A DNA stretch of 64,000 nt. Source: Uliginosibacterium flavum (lineage in GTDB: Bacteria > Pseudomonadota > Gammaproteobacteria > Burkholderiales > Rhodocyclaceae). How positions within the stretch are numbered: position 1 is the first letter of the stretch; every line of letters starts with the position of its first letter. Of this stretch, positions 50,579-59,355 are shown one piece after another. The position numbers and the translations under genes were made by a program. The notes under the pieces were generated by a model. That model had not been told where the DNA came from, did no database searches, and was given only the letters and a program-made list of their open reading frames with translations. The DNA is taken from the NCBI RefSeq assembly GCF_040566545.1, contig NZ_JBEWZI010000001.1, forward strand, positions 62,001 to 126,000, read 5' to 3'.

Positions 50579-50902
50579 TTAACGCTCGAGCTGGTCGAGC
50601 TTGTCCTTGACCTTGACCCACTCGTCGGCGTCCGGCAGCGGATCCTTGCGCTCGACAATTGCCGGCCAGACCTTGGCCAGTTCGGCATTGAGCAGCGTGA
50701 AGTGTTCCTGATCGGCCGGCAGGTCGTCCTCGGCAAAGATGGCCTCGGCCGGGCATTCGGCGACGCACAGGGTGCAATCAATGCACTCGTCTGGATCAAT
50801 CACGAGGAAATTCGGGCCTTCGCGGAAACAGTCCACCGGGCAAACATCCACGCAGTCGGTGTATTTGCACTTGATACAGGCTTCGGTCACTACATAGGTC
50901 AT
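50579..50902 (-). CDS. fdxA: Ferredoxin (7Fe-8S type, FdxA)
   Basis: A 107-residue ferredoxin carrying one [3Fe-4S] and one [4Fe-4S] cluster. The first cluster motif is CIKCKYTDCVDVCPVDC and the second is CIDCTLCVAECP, near residues 9-50; the C-terminal ~55 residues form the helical cap of the Azotobacter-type FdI/FdxA family. The start at 50902 (MTYVVTEAC) is standard. It supplies electrons to unknown partners. No operon partners; the AddB-like gene follows 97 bases later on the same strand. Confidence 0.95.
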   Translation of the reverse strand: MTYVVTEACIKCKYTDCVDVCPVDCFREGPNFLVIDPDECIDCTLCVAECPAEAIFAEDDLPADQEHFTLLNAELAKVWPAIVERKDPLPDADEWVKVKDKLDQLER

Positions 50903-50993
50903 GTCGAACTCTCTTCTTGATTGGAAACAACGCGGGGGCGAATATATCCGATTGTAGACACGGCGTCGCCTGATTTCCCGGGAATACCGGCAT

Positions 50994-51020
50994 AACAAAA
51001 CGCCCCGGCAAGCGGGGCGT
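50994..51020 (-). terminator. Rho-independent terminator of the comEA-like gene
   Basis: On the minus strand AACGCCCCG, loop CTTGC, CGGGGCGTTTTGTT: a 7-9-bp GC stem then T run, 36 bases after the comEA-like stop codon. Confidence 0.85.
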
Positions 51021-51055
51021 TGGTGGCAAACAGATCTTCAGCCGTCCGGACAGGC

Positions 51056-51520
51056 TTACTTGGCGCCGCTCTTGGCGTCTTTCTCGGCCTTCTTTGCAGC
51101 CTTCTCAGCCTTGGCAGCCGCCTTCTTGTCAGCCTTGGTGGCCGACTGTTCGGCGACCGGTGCGGAAACGGCTGCGGGAGCCGCCTTGGCAGGTTTGCCT
51201 TCTGCTGCCTTGGCCGGCTTCTCGGCTTTTGTCGGTTTGGCCGGAGCAGCTTCGACGACGGTAGCGCCGCTCACCGACAGTTGTGGTTTGAGCTTGTCGA
51301 AAGTCTTGTCGCCCACGCCTTTGACATTCTTGACGTCATCAACAGTCTTGAAGTTACCGTTGGTCTTGCGGTAATCGATGATGGCCTTGGCCTTGACCGG
51401 CCCGACATTCGGCAGGCTTTCCAGCTCTTCCTGGGTCGCGGTATTGATGTTCACAGCGGCGATGGCCATGCCAATCGTCGCAATCAGGGTAACGAGACCT
51501 ACCAGCAGTTTCTTCAGCAT
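51056..51520 (-). CDS. ComEA-like helix-hairpin-helix protein with histone-like tail
   Basis: A 154-residue exported protein: signal peptide (KKLLVGLVTLIATIGMAIAA), then a ComEA helix-hairpin-helix pair (VNINTATQEELESLPNVGPV...VKNVKGVGDKTFDKLKP) that binds double-stranded DNA in the periplasm during natural transformation. Ordinary betaproteobacterial ComEA ends soon after this; here about 65 more residues of Lys/Ala/Pro-rich sequence follow (PAKPTKAEKPAKAAEGKP, KADKKAAAKAEKAAKKAEK), much like histone-H1-type proteins. It ends the heptose/LPS gene block on the minus strand. Confidence 0.88.
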   Translation of the reverse strand: MLKKLLVGLVTLIATIGMAIAAVNINTATQEELESLPNVGPVKAKAIIDYRKTNGNFKTVDDVKNVKGVGDKTFDKLKPQLSVSGATVVEAAPAKPTKAEKPAKAAEGKPAKAAPAAVSAPVAEQSATKADKKAAAKAEKAAKKAEKDAKSGAK

Positions 51521-51667
51521 TACAAACTCCCCTTATTCAAAAATGAATGCGGGGAGTCAGATGTGTGCTCCGTTTTCAGAGCGATTCTGCCGCGAAGACG
51601 AGACGCCAGCAGTGCTGGAGCACACCAAGGCGAAGTCGACAAAGGCAGGATCGGTCTGCAAACGGAG

Positions 51668-52672
51668 TTACAGGCTCCCCATGAGCTTCTTGCAGTACTT
51701 CCCGACGCCATTGGCGACGTCATGGAAGGGCTCAGTGTAGCCCGCAGCACGCAGGCGCGAAATGTCTGCCTGGGTGAAGCTCTGATACTTGCCCTTGAGT
51801 ACATCCGGGAAGCTGACGTATTCAATCAGGCCTTGCTGAACCATCTCGGCCTGACTCAACAGGCCTTTGCCTTCATGCTCGCGGAATGCATTCACCACAC
51901 CAACGGCAACGTCATTGAAGCTCTGCGCATTGCCGGTACCGAGATTGAAGATGCCGGACTTGTCCGGGTTGTCGAGGAAGTACAGATTGGCCTTGACCAC
52001 GTCTTCCACGAAGATGAAATCCCGCAACTGCCCGCCATCCGGATAGCCATCACAACCCACGAAGAGCTTGACCTTGCCCTCCTTGCGGAACTGGTGAAAG
52101 GCATTGAAAGCGACAGAGGAGCCGGCACCAGCCTTGTGCTCTTCGCGCGGGCCGTACACATTGAAATAACGGAAACCAACCACCTGCGCGGTGAGTTCAC
52201 TCCAGCGCTGGCGCAGGACGCGATCAAACAGCACCTTGGAATAACCATACACATTCAGCGGGCCTTCGAATTCGGGCTCTTCGCGGAAAGTGCTGCTGGC
52301 GCCGTAGGTCGCGGCCGAAGACGCATACAGCATCGGCACCTTCTGCGCGATGCAGAATTCCAGCACATCCACCGTATAACGGTAGTTGTTGTCCATCATG
52401 TACTGGCCGTTGTGCTCCATGGTGTTGGAACACGCGCCCTGATGCAGGATCGCCTTGACCTTGCCATCGAATTCGCCGGAATTCAGCGCATCGCGAAAAT
52501 CATGCTTGTCGAAATAATCGGCAACTTGAAGATCGACCAGATTGCGGAACTTGTCACCCTTGGTCATGTTATCGACCGCGATGATGTTCGTGATGCCACG
52601 CGCATTCAGGCCGGCGATGATATTCGAGCCGATCATGCCGGCGGCGCCGGTCACTACGTAATAATTGGACAT
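51668..52672 (-). CDS. hldD: ADP-L-glycero-D-manno-heptose 6-epimerase
   Basis: Converts ADP-D-glycero-D-manno-heptose to the L-glycero form used for LPS inner core. The 334-residue short-chain dehydrogenase-type enzyme has the NAD(P) motif VTGAAGMIGSNI at the N-terminus and the catalytic YGYSK (Tyr-x3-Lys) near residue 140. Follows hldE by three bases on the same strand; both precede comEA. Full length, no anomalies. Confidence 0.96.
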   Translation of the reverse strand: MSNYYVVTGAAGMIGSNIIAGLNARGITNIIAVDNMTKGDKFRNLVDLQVADYFDKHDFRDALNSGEFDGKVKAILHQGACSNTMEHNGQYMMDNNYRYTVDVLEFCIAQKVPMLYASSAATYGASSTFREEPEFEGPLNVYGYSKVLFDRVLRQRWSELTAQVVGFRYFNVYGPREEHKAGAGSSVAFNAFHQFRKEGKVKLFVGCDGYPDGGQLRDFIFVEDVVKANLYFLDNPDKSGIFNLGTGNAQSFNDVAVGVVNAFREHEGKGLLSQAEMVQQGLIEYVSFPDVLKGKYQSFTQADISRLRAAGYTEPFHDVANGVGKYCKKLMGSL

Positions 52673-52675
52673 TGC

Positions 52676-53623
52676 TTACTCCACCAACATTTCTTCGAGG
52701 GTAACGGTTGCCGTACCCAGCTTGGCCACGACGATGCCGGCCGCGTGATTGGACAGACACATGGCTTCAAGCAGACTGGCGCCACTGGCCAGCGTGACGG
52801 CCAGCGTGGCAATCACCGTGTCGCCAGCGCCGGAGACGTCAAACACTTCCTGTGCGCGAGTGCCTTCATGCACGGAACCACTCGCCTGAAACAGGGACAT
52901 GCCCTCTTCCGAACGAGTGACCAACAAGGCCTCAAGATTCAGTTCGCTACGCAAGCGCTGAGCACGTTCGCTCAGATCCTCGTCACTGCTCCACTTGCCG
53001 ACGACCTGGCGCAACTCGGAACGATTCGGAGTCAGCAGGCTGGCGCCGCGATACTTGCTGTAGTCATCACCCTTGGGATCAACCAGCACGATCTTGCCAG
53101 CGGCGCGCGCCAGATCGATCATCTCCTGCACGTGCACGAGCCCGCCCTTGCCATAGTCCGACAGGACCACAACGTCATGATCGGGCAGCATTTCCTTGAA
53201 GGCGTCCAGCTTGTCGCGCAGCACTTCACGCGTCGGCGTATTTTCAAAATCGATGCGCAGAAGCTGTTGCTGACGCCCCAATACACGCAGTTTGATGGTC
53301 GTAGCCAAGGTGGCATCGCGATGCAGACGGATATTTACACCGTCAGCGGCCAGCAGGCGCTCCAGCGCCTGCGCCGGCTCGTCGTTGCCAACCACCGACA
53401 GCAACGAGCATTTGGCGCCAAGTGCAGCAGCATTGCGTGCCACGTTGGCAGCGCCGCCTGGACGCTCCTCGGTGCGCTGCACATGAACCACCGGCACCGG
53501 AGCCTCCGGCGAGATGCGATTGACTTCACCGAACCAATAACGATCCAGCATCACGTCGCCGACGACCAGCACCCGCGCACGGCAGGTATCGGGCATGGCA
53601 GGCAGGGGATGACGTTCGCTCAT
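52676..53623 (-). CDS. hldA: D-beta-D-heptose 7-phosphate kinase (HldE/RfaE domain I)
   Basis: Phosphorylates heptose 7-phosphate in the ADP-heptose pathway. The 315-residue PfkB-type kinase has the start block VLVVGDVMLDRYWFG, the substrate region ERPGGAANVARNAA, and the C-terminal catalytic GAGDTVIATLAV. It consists only of the kinase half of the E. coli fusion protein, so the adenylyltransferase (HldC) must be encoded elsewhere. Four bases overlap ugd at its start, and hldD follows three bases later. Confidence 0.93.
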   Translation of the reverse strand: MSERHPLPAMPDTCRARVLVVGDVMLDRYWFGEVNRISPEAPVPVVHVQRTEERPGGAANVARNAAALGAKCSLLSVVGNDEPAQALERLLAADGVNIRLHRDATLATTIKLRVLGRQQQLLRIDFENTPTREVLRDKLDAFKEMLPDHDVVVLSDYGKGGLVHVQEMIDLARAAGKIVLVDPKGDDYSKYRGASLLTPNRSELRQVVGKWSSDEDLSERAQRLRSELNLEALLVTRSEEGMSLFQASGSVHEGTRAQEVFDVSGAGDTVIATLAVTLASGASLLEAMCLSNHAAGIVVAKLGTATVTLEEMLVE

Positions 53624-54942
53624 TTACGACCGATTCCGTAGTATTCAAGACCCGCAGCGCGCGGCAAATCGGTCGCATACATGTTGCGGCCGTCGATGAT
53701 CACCGGGCTCTTCAATACGGCCTTGATGGCGTCGAAATCGGGGCTGCGAAATTCCTTCCACTCGGTCACGATCACCAGCGCATCGGCGCCGTCCAGCGCC
53801 TGCATCGGGCGCTCGGCGTAGCTCAGGCGCGGCTCTTCGCCGAAGATGCGGCGGGTTTCGGGCATGGCGACAGGATCGTAGGCGGTCAGGGTCGCGCCGC
53901 GCTTGAACAGCTCATCAATGATCACGCGGCTGGGGGCCTCGCGCATGTCGTCGGTATTGGGCTTGAAGGCCAGGCCCCAGATGGCGAAGTGCTTGCCGGA
54001 GAGGTCGGCACCGAAGCGGGCAACGATCTTGTCGACCAGCACCATCTTCTGCGCATCATTGGCGTCTTCAACGGCCTGTAGCACCTTCAGATGCTGGCCG
54101 GCATCGGCAGCAGTCTTGATCAGCGCCTTGACGTCTTTGGGGAAGCAGGAGCCGCCATAGCCGCAGCCGGCGTACAGGAAGTGCCAGCCAATGCGCGGAT
54201 CAGAACCAATGCCCTGACGCACCTGTTCGATGTCGGCGCCCATCTTTTCAGCAAGGATCGCCAGTTCGTTCATGAAGCTGATGCGCGTGGCCAGCATGGC
54301 ATTGGCGGCGTACTTGGTCAGCTCAGCGGAACGCACGTCCATGATCACGAGCTTTTCGTGATTACGCTGAAAGGGGGCATAGAGCGCGCGCATCAGGTTG
54401 ATGGCTTGCTCATCTTCAGCGCCGACGACAATGCGGTCAGGACGCAGAAAGTCTTCAACGGCAGCGCCTTCCTTGAGGAACTCTGGGTTGGAGACGACGC
54501 TGTAAGGCACTTCCACGCCACGTTTGGCGAGTTCGTCGGCGATCGCGGCACGCACCTTGTCGGCGGTGCCGACCGGTACGGTGCTCTTGTCGATCACAAC
54601 CTTGTAGTCGGTCATGGTGCGACCGATGTTGCGGGCGGCCGCCAGCACATACTTCAAATCGGCCGAGCCATCTTCATCCGGCGGCGTGCCGACGGCGATG
54701 AACTGGATCGTGCCGTGACGCACGGCGTCTTCGATGTTGGTCGTAAAACGCAAGCGGCCAGCCGCGACATTGCGCGCCACGACCTGATCCAGCCCCGGCT
54801 CGTGAATCGGAATGCCGCCATCTTTGAGGATGCGGATCTTCGCGGCATCCAGATCCAGGCACAGCACATCATTACCTACTTCAGCCAGGCACGCGCCTGA
54901 CACCAGACCTACATAACCAGTACCAACAACGGTGATTTTCAT
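53620..54942 (-). CDS. ugd: UDP-glucose 6-dehydrogenase
   Basis: Oxidises UDP-glucose to UDP-glucuronate for capsule, exopolysaccharide or LPS sugars. The 440-residue protein has the NAD motif GTGYVGLVSGACLAEVG, the central GSCFPKDVKALI with the catalytic cysteine near residue 260, and the C-terminal TEWKEFRSPDFDAIK block. Four bases of overlap with hldE show one operon with heptose genes; lapB lies 43 bases upstream. Confidence 0.96.
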   Translation of the reverse strand: MKITVVGTGYVGLVSGACLAEVGNDVLCLDLDAAKIRILKDGGIPIHEPGLDQVVARNVAAGRLRFTTNIEDAVRHGTIQFIAVGTPPDEDGSADLKYVLAAARNIGRTMTDYKVVIDKSTVPVGTADKVRAAIADELAKRGVEVPYSVVSNPEFLKEGAAVEDFLRPDRIVVGAEDEQAINLMRALYAPFQRNHEKLVIMDVRSAELTKYAANAMLATRISFMNELAILAEKMGADIEQVRQGIGSDPRIGWHFLYAGCGYGGSCFPKDVKALIKTAADAGQHLKVLQAVEDANDAQKMVLVDKIVARFGADLSGKHFAIWGLAFKPNTDDMREAPSRVIIDELFKRGATLTAYDPVAMPETRRIFGEEPRLSYAERPMQALDGADALVIVTEWKEFRSPDFDAIKAVLKSPVIIDGRNMYATDLPRAAGLEYYGIGRK

Positions 54943-54985
54943 CGTTCTTCATTCCATAAAAAATCGTGTTTGCAGACCGGCTGCG

Positions 54986-56161
54986 TCAGACAGCCAGATC
55001 GAATTCTTCGGTGCGCTTGGGCGGATAGGTTTCCCAGCCTCCGCAGGCAGGGCAGCGCCAGTAAAACTGCCGCGCCTTGAAGCCGCAATCCTTGCAGCAA
55101 TAGCGTGCCACCCTCCGGGTATGACCGTGAATCAGCCCTTTGACTAATTCCACGTCACCCTTGCGCTCACCGTCCACCGTATGAATGGCAGCTTCCAGCA
55201 ATTTCTCGAGTCCAAGCATGGTGGGATTGCGCTTGAGCTCATCCCGCACCAGCGCATACGCGGCTTCAGGCCCCTGCTTCTCGATTTCCCACTTGAAAAC
55301 GATTTCCAGCAAATCCAGCGACGGGGTCTGACCCAAGTGGGTGCGTAAGAACTGCGCGCCTTTTTCTTCCTGCCCCAAACGACGCTGCGCGTCCATCAGG
55401 CGCTCCGCCACGAGAGACAGATACGTCGGATCCTGCAAGCCGATTTCTTGCCAGGCAGCAACCGCCTCAGCATCCTTACCCTGCGCGACGAGCACTTCGC
55501 CCAGCAACAAGCTGGCCCGTACACATTTGCGGTTACTCTCCAAAGCCAGTGCGATCTGACGATGTGCTTCGTCAAATTCAGAATGCGCCAACGCGGTTGC
55601 CGCAATTTCGCAGTAAAAATTGGCAATATCGATTTCCCAGCGATGACTGCCACGACGAGGCATATCTCTGGCAATTTCGATAGCACGTGGCCAGTTTTTT
55701 TCCTGCTGATAAATTTCCAGCAAGGCATCGTTGGCGGCTTCGCTTCTAGCCGTGCCACGCAAGCCCAGATAGACATTTTCGGCACGATCCAGCAAGCCTG
55801 CCTTGAGGTAGTCCTCGCCGAGTTCAGCCAAAGCCTGCAAGCGCTGCTCTGGACTCAAATCCTCGCGATCCACCAGACTCTGATGAATCCGGATCGCGCG
55901 ATCCAGCTCGCCACGTCGCCGGAACAGACTACCCAGCGCGAAGTGCAGCTCGACCGTCTGCGGATCGATCTGCACAGCTTCCAGAAAAGAGTCGATAGCC
56001 TTGTCAGGCTGCTCATTGAGAAGGAAGTTAAGACCTAGCAAATAAGATCGCGGCAGGCTGCGCGACTCATGCACCAGATGCTTGATATCTATGCGCGCAG
56101 CAAGCCAGCCCAAGCCAAAAAACAGCGGCAAGCTCAGCAACCACCAGAGTTCGAAATCCAT
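54986..56161 (-). CDS. lapB: Lipopolysaccharide assembly protein B
   Basis: Inner-membrane adaptor that, in E. coli, links LPS assembly to FtsH-mediated turnover of LpxC. The 391-residue protein has one N-terminal helix (ELWWLLSLPLFFGLGWLAA), several TPR repeats in the middle (e.g. LLNEQPDKAIDSFLEAVQID, LHFALGSLFRRRGELDRAI), and a C-terminal rubredoxin-type metal domain (YCCKDCGFKARQ, CPACGGWETY). Directly after lapA on the same strand; upstream of ugd and hldE. Confidence 0.95.
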   Translation of the reverse strand: MDFELWWLLSLPLFFGLGWLAARIDIKHLVHESRSLPRSYLLGLNFLLNEQPDKAIDSFLEAVQIDPQTVELHFALGSLFRRRGELDRAIRIHQSLVDREDLSPEQRLQALAELGEDYLKAGLLDRAENVYLGLRGTARSEAANDALLEIYQQEKNWPRAIEIARDMPRRGSHRWEIDIANFYCEIAATALAHSEFDEAHRQIALALESNRKCVRASLLLGEVLVAQGKDAEAVAAWQEIGLQDPTYLSLVAERLMDAQRRLGQEEKGAQFLRTHLGQTPSLDLLEIVFKWEIEKQGPEAAYALVRDELKRNPTMLGLEKLLEAAIHTVDGERKGDVELVKGLIHGHTRRVARYCCKDCGFKARQFYWRCPACGGWETYPPKRTEEFDLAV

Positions 56162-56167
56162 GAGAGA

Positions 56168-56464
56168 TCAGAAAGAATCCGAGGCATCGTCAGAACGAGG
56201 CCGCAGGCGGGTTGAGGGAGAAACCATGGGCGCGACTTTACGCAGACGAGCCACTTCGCGGCGAAGCATGAAAACAGTACCGACAAGCGCGCTGGCGCCA
56301 ATCAACACGCCCGCCACCAGTATGGTCGCCATAAGTAGAACCAGAGGTACGCGCCACTCGGCATCGAAAAATGCGTGAACCGTGACTACACCATCATTTT
56401 TGATGGCGAAGCCCAACAACAGAATAAGTAGTGCTGCGCGCAGCAGCCAGATGAGAATTCGCAT
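56168..56464 (-). CDS. lapA: Lipopolysaccharide assembly protein A
   Basis: A 98-residue inner-membrane protein with two hydrophobic helices (ILIWLLRAALLILLLGFAI and VPLLLM-like PLVLLMATILVAGVLIGASA) and a basic/acidic cytosolic tail, the LapA (YciS/DUF1049) architecture. It lies six bases before lapB and acts with it in LPS assembly. A ihfB terminator lies just upstream, so lapAB is a separate transcript from rpsA-ihfB or is reached by read-through. Confidence 0.9.
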   Translation of the reverse strand: MRILIWLLRAALLILLLGFAIKNDGVVTVHAFFDAEWRVPLVLLMATILVAGVLIGASALVGTVFMLRREVARLRKVAPMVSPSTRLRPRSDDASDSF

Positions 56465-56492
56465 GGTGCGTGATTATCCTTCAGGCCGAGAC

Positions 56493-56523
56493 AAAAAAGA
56501 AGGCAGCCCGGAGGCTGCCTTCT
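56493..56523 (-). terminator. Rho-independent terminator of ihfB
   Basis: On the minus strand AGAAGGCAGCC, loop TCCG, GGCTGCCTTCT then six T: an 11-bp stem 28 bases after the ihfB stop. Confidence 0.92.
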
Positions 56524-56550
56524 TCATACTACTTGCGACACAACAACGCA

Positions 56551-56835
56551 TCACTCAACTTGATCCACGCGCTCACGCAATTCCTTGCCTGCCTTGAAGT
56601 GCGGGACATACTTTTCCGGCACCATTACCTTGTCACCTGACTTGGGATTGCGTCCCACGCGCGGCGGCCGGTAATTGAGGCCAAAGCTGCCAAATCCACG
56701 GATCTCGATGCGCTGGCCGCGCGCCAAGCACGCGGCCATTTCATCCAGAATCATCTTTACCGCGAAATCAGCATCTTTCGCACCAAGCTGCGGAAAGCGC
56801 GTTGTCAAACGCTCAATCAGTTCAGACTTGGTCAT
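56551..56835 (-). CDS. ihfB: Integration host factor, beta subunit
   Basis: DNA-bending protein that pairs with IhfA. The 94-residue HU/IHF-fold protein begins MTKSELIERL and has the beta-arm region RGFGSFGLNYRPPRVGRNPKSG with the intercalating proline. I use the ATG at 56835; an upstream GTG adds four residues. It follows rpsA by 20 bases, the widely conserved order, and is closed by a strong terminator. Confidence 0.97.
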   Translation of the reverse strand: MTKSELIERLTTRFPQLGAKDADFAVKMILDEMAACLARGQRIEIRGFGSFGLNYRPPRVGRNPKSGDKVMVPEKYVPHFKAGKELRERVDQVE

Positions 56836-56855
56836 GCTTTCAGGCACGGCAATAC

Positions 56856-58565
56856 TTATTGCTGTTGAGCGTTATTGAGCTTGGCCTTCAGCAGTGCGCC
56901 CAGATTGGTCGTACCGCTTGCTGCCGAGTTGTCCGAAGACAACTTGTTCATGACTTCGCTCTGCTCAGCCTGATCTTTGGCCTTGATCGACAGGTTGATC
57001 GAACGAGTCTTGCGATCAACGTTGATGATCATCGCTTCGACTTCTTCGCCAACCTTCAACACGGTCGAGAGATCTTCAATACGGTCGCGGGAGAACTCCG
57101 AGACGCGCAGATAACCCTCTTGATCGCCGCCGAGGTCAATCACTGCACCACGCGCATCAACCGACTTCACAGCACCACGAACCATGGTGTTCTTGTCGTG
57201 CGTTGCCACGAAGGACGTGAAAGGATCCCCATCCAGCTGCTTGACGCCCAGAGAAATACGCTCTTTCTCGATGTCGATGGCCAGAACGATGGCTTCCAGC
57301 TCATCGCCCTTCTTGAAGTTGCGGATCGCTTCTTCGCCCGTAGCCGACCAGGACAGGTCAGACAGGTGAACCAGGCCATCAATACCGCCAGGCAAGCCAA
57401 TAAACACGCCGAAGTCGGTAATCGACTTGATCGCGCCCTTAACACGGTCGCCCTTCTTGTGGTTTTCGCCGAAATCATCCCACGGGTTAGCCATACACTG
57501 CTTCATACCCAGGGAGATACGACGACGCTCTTCGTCGATCTCAAGAATCATCACTTCGACTTCGTCGCCCAGCTGGACAACCTTGGTCGGGTGAATGTTC
57601 TTGTTGGTCCAGTCCATTTCGGACACGTGAACCAGACCTTCGATGCCTTGCTCAACTTCAACAAATGAACCGTAGTCGGTAATGTTGGTGACCTTGCCGA
57701 ACAGACGGGTGCTCTGCGGATAACGACGCGAGATACCCACCCACGGATCATCACCCAGCTGCTTCATACCGAGCGAAACGCGGTTCTTTTCCTGATCGAA
57801 CTTCAAAACCTTGGCAGTCACTTCATCACCAACCGTCAGCACTTCGGACGGGTGACGAACGCGACGCCATGCCAGATCGGTGATGTGCAACAGGCCGTCA
57901 ATACCACCCAGATCCACGAATGCGCCGTAGTCGGTGATGTTCTTGACGATACCCTTGACGACAGTACCTTCCTGCAGGTTTTCCAGCAGCTTCTGACGCT
58001 CTTCACCCATGCTCACTTCGAGCACAGCGCGGCGCGAAACAACGACGTTGTTACGCTTGCGATCCAGCTTGATAACCTTGAATTCGAATTCTTTGCCTTC
58101 GAACGGCGTGGTGTCCTTGACGGGACGCATGTCGACCAGCGAACCCGGCAGGAATGCACGGATGCCATTGGTCATGACAGTCAAACCACCCTTGACCTTG
58201 CCGGTCACCATACCCTTGACCAGTGCGCCATCGGTCAACGCCTTGTCCAGGAAGTTCCACGAGGCGATACGCTTGGCCTTGTCGCGCGACAGGCGGGTTT
58301 CGCCATAGCCATCTTCGAGGGACTCAATTGCCACCTGGACGTAATCGCCCGGAGTTGCTTCGAGTTCGCCACGATCATTGCGGAACTCTTCGAGAGGAAT
58401 GTAACTCTCGGATTTCAGACCAGCATTGACGACAACGAAGTTATTGTCGATACGCACGACTTCAGCCGTAATGACTTCACCAGCACGCATTTCCTGGCGA
58501 GTTAGGCTTTCTTCGAAGAGAGCTGCAAAGCTGTCGTCAAAGGATTCAATTTCAGTGGTTGACAT
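56856..58565 (-). CDS. rpsA: 30S ribosomal protein S1
   Basis: Binds mRNA on the small subunit and helps it start translation. The 569-residue protein contains six S1 OB-fold repeats with recurring blocks such as ITDYGAFVDLGGIDGLLHITD, ITDYGSFVEVEQGIEGLVHVS and ITDFGVFIGLPGGIDGLVHLS. The start at 58565 (MSTTEIESF) is standard; an upstream start adds a 20-residue leader unlike S1. Order cmk-rpsA-ihfB is conserved across proteobacteria. Confidence 0.98.
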   Translation of the reverse strand: MSTTEIESFDDSFAALFEESLTRQEMRAGEVITAEVVRIDNNFVVVNAGLKSESYIPLEEFRNDRGELEATPGDYVQVAIESLEDGYGETRLSRDKAKRIASWNFLDKALTDGALVKGMVTGKVKGGLTVMTNGIRAFLPGSLVDMRPVKDTTPFEGKEFEFKVIKLDRKRNNVVVSRRAVLEVSMGEERQKLLENLQEGTVVKGIVKNITDYGAFVDLGGIDGLLHITDLAWRRVRHPSEVLTVGDEVTAKVLKFDQEKNRVSLGMKQLGDDPWVGISRRYPQSTRLFGKVTNITDYGSFVEVEQGIEGLVHVSEMDWTNKNIHPTKVVQLGDEVEVMILEIDEERRRISLGMKQCMANPWDDFGENHKKGDRVKGAIKSITDFGVFIGLPGGIDGLVHLSDLSWSATGEEAIRNFKKGDELEAIVLAIDIEKERISLGVKQLDGDPFTSFVATHDKNTMVRGAVKSVDARGAVIDLGGDQEGYLRVSEFSRDRIEDLSTVLKVGEEVEAMIINVDRKTRSINLSIKAKDQAEQSEVMNKLSSDNSAASGTTNLGALLKAKLNNAQQQ

Positions 58566-58677
58566 AGGGAAAGGGCTCGGTACCGCGCAAGCACGGCATA
58601 GGTTAAAGGATTGAAAACCCGGCAAACGCCAAAGACTGATCGGAAGCCCGAATCAAAGCCGGTCAGCGGCCGGACAA

Positions 58678-59355
58678 TTAGGCGACTCGCCCTGCTCCAC
58701 GCTGCACAACAAAATCCATCACAAACTGCACTGCTTCGTCGATGGAAAGCTTGGTGGTATCAAGCAAAACCGCATCTGCACACGCCTTCAGGGGGGCAAC
58801 AAGCCGCGAAGCATCGCGGGCATCGCGCTCTTGGAGGTCGCGCAGCAGATCGTCGATATTAGCAGCCAATCCCTTTTCGATCAACTGCTTATAGCGTCTT
58901 TCGGCACGCGCTTCAGCGCTCGCCGTAAGGAATATTTTCAGGAAAGACTCTGGAAAAACCACGGAACCCATGTCGCGGCCATCCGCCACAAGGCCCGGCA
59001 TCACACAGAAATCACGCTGGCGCTCCAATAGCGCTGCCCGCACAGCCGGCAAGGTGGCAATCCTGGAAGCCGCATTGCCAGTTTCTTCACGCCGCAGATC
59101 CAGTGAAACATCCTCGCCATCCAGCCAAACCGAGCCCGATGAAAATGCCACATCCAAGCCTGTCGCCGCAGCCGCCACGCCCGACTCATTGGCCAGATCA
59201 AGGCCACGCCTGATGGCAGCCAGCGCCAGCACCCGATAGATCGAGCCTGAGTCAAGATAGTGCCAACCCAACTTTTCAGCCACTAGCGCAGCAACCGTCC
59301 CCTTGCCCGAGGCCGTTGGCCCGTCAATGGCAATAACCGGAATCAGGTCCGGCAT
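58678..59355 (-). CDS. cmk: Cytidylate kinase
   Basis: Phosphorylates CMP and dCMP. The 225-residue protein has the P-loop IDGPTASGKGTVAA at the N-terminus and the family blocks YLDSGSIYRVLALAA, GRDMGSVVFP and ERDARDASRLVAPLK. I use the ATG at 59355, whose first base is the last base of the argS stop codon (TAATG), so cmk is translationally coupled to argS. Upstream reading would add 24 residues. rpsA follows after 112 bases. Confidence 0.96.
   Translation of the reverse strand: MPDLIPVIAIDGPTASGKGTVAALVAEKLGWHYLDSGSIYRVLALAAIRRGLDLANESGVAAAATGLDVAFSSGSVWLDGEDVSLDLRREETGNAASRIATLPAVRAALLERQRDFCVMPGLVADGRDMGSVVFPESFLKIFLTASAEARAERRYKQLIEKGLAANIDDLLRDLQERDARDASRLVAPLKACADAVLLDTTKLSIDEAVQFVMDFVVQRGAGRVA

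Noticed and set aside
47761..50799. Extended start for the AddB-like gene at 50799
   Set aside because: The first ~106 residues overlap fdxA in another frame and are Ser/Arg/Pro-rich nonsense; the ATG at 50481 begins family-like sequence.
51020..53641. 873-codon open frame opposite comEA, hldD and hldE
   Set aside because: It spans three real genes on the other strand and its sequence is a codon-position shadow without domains.
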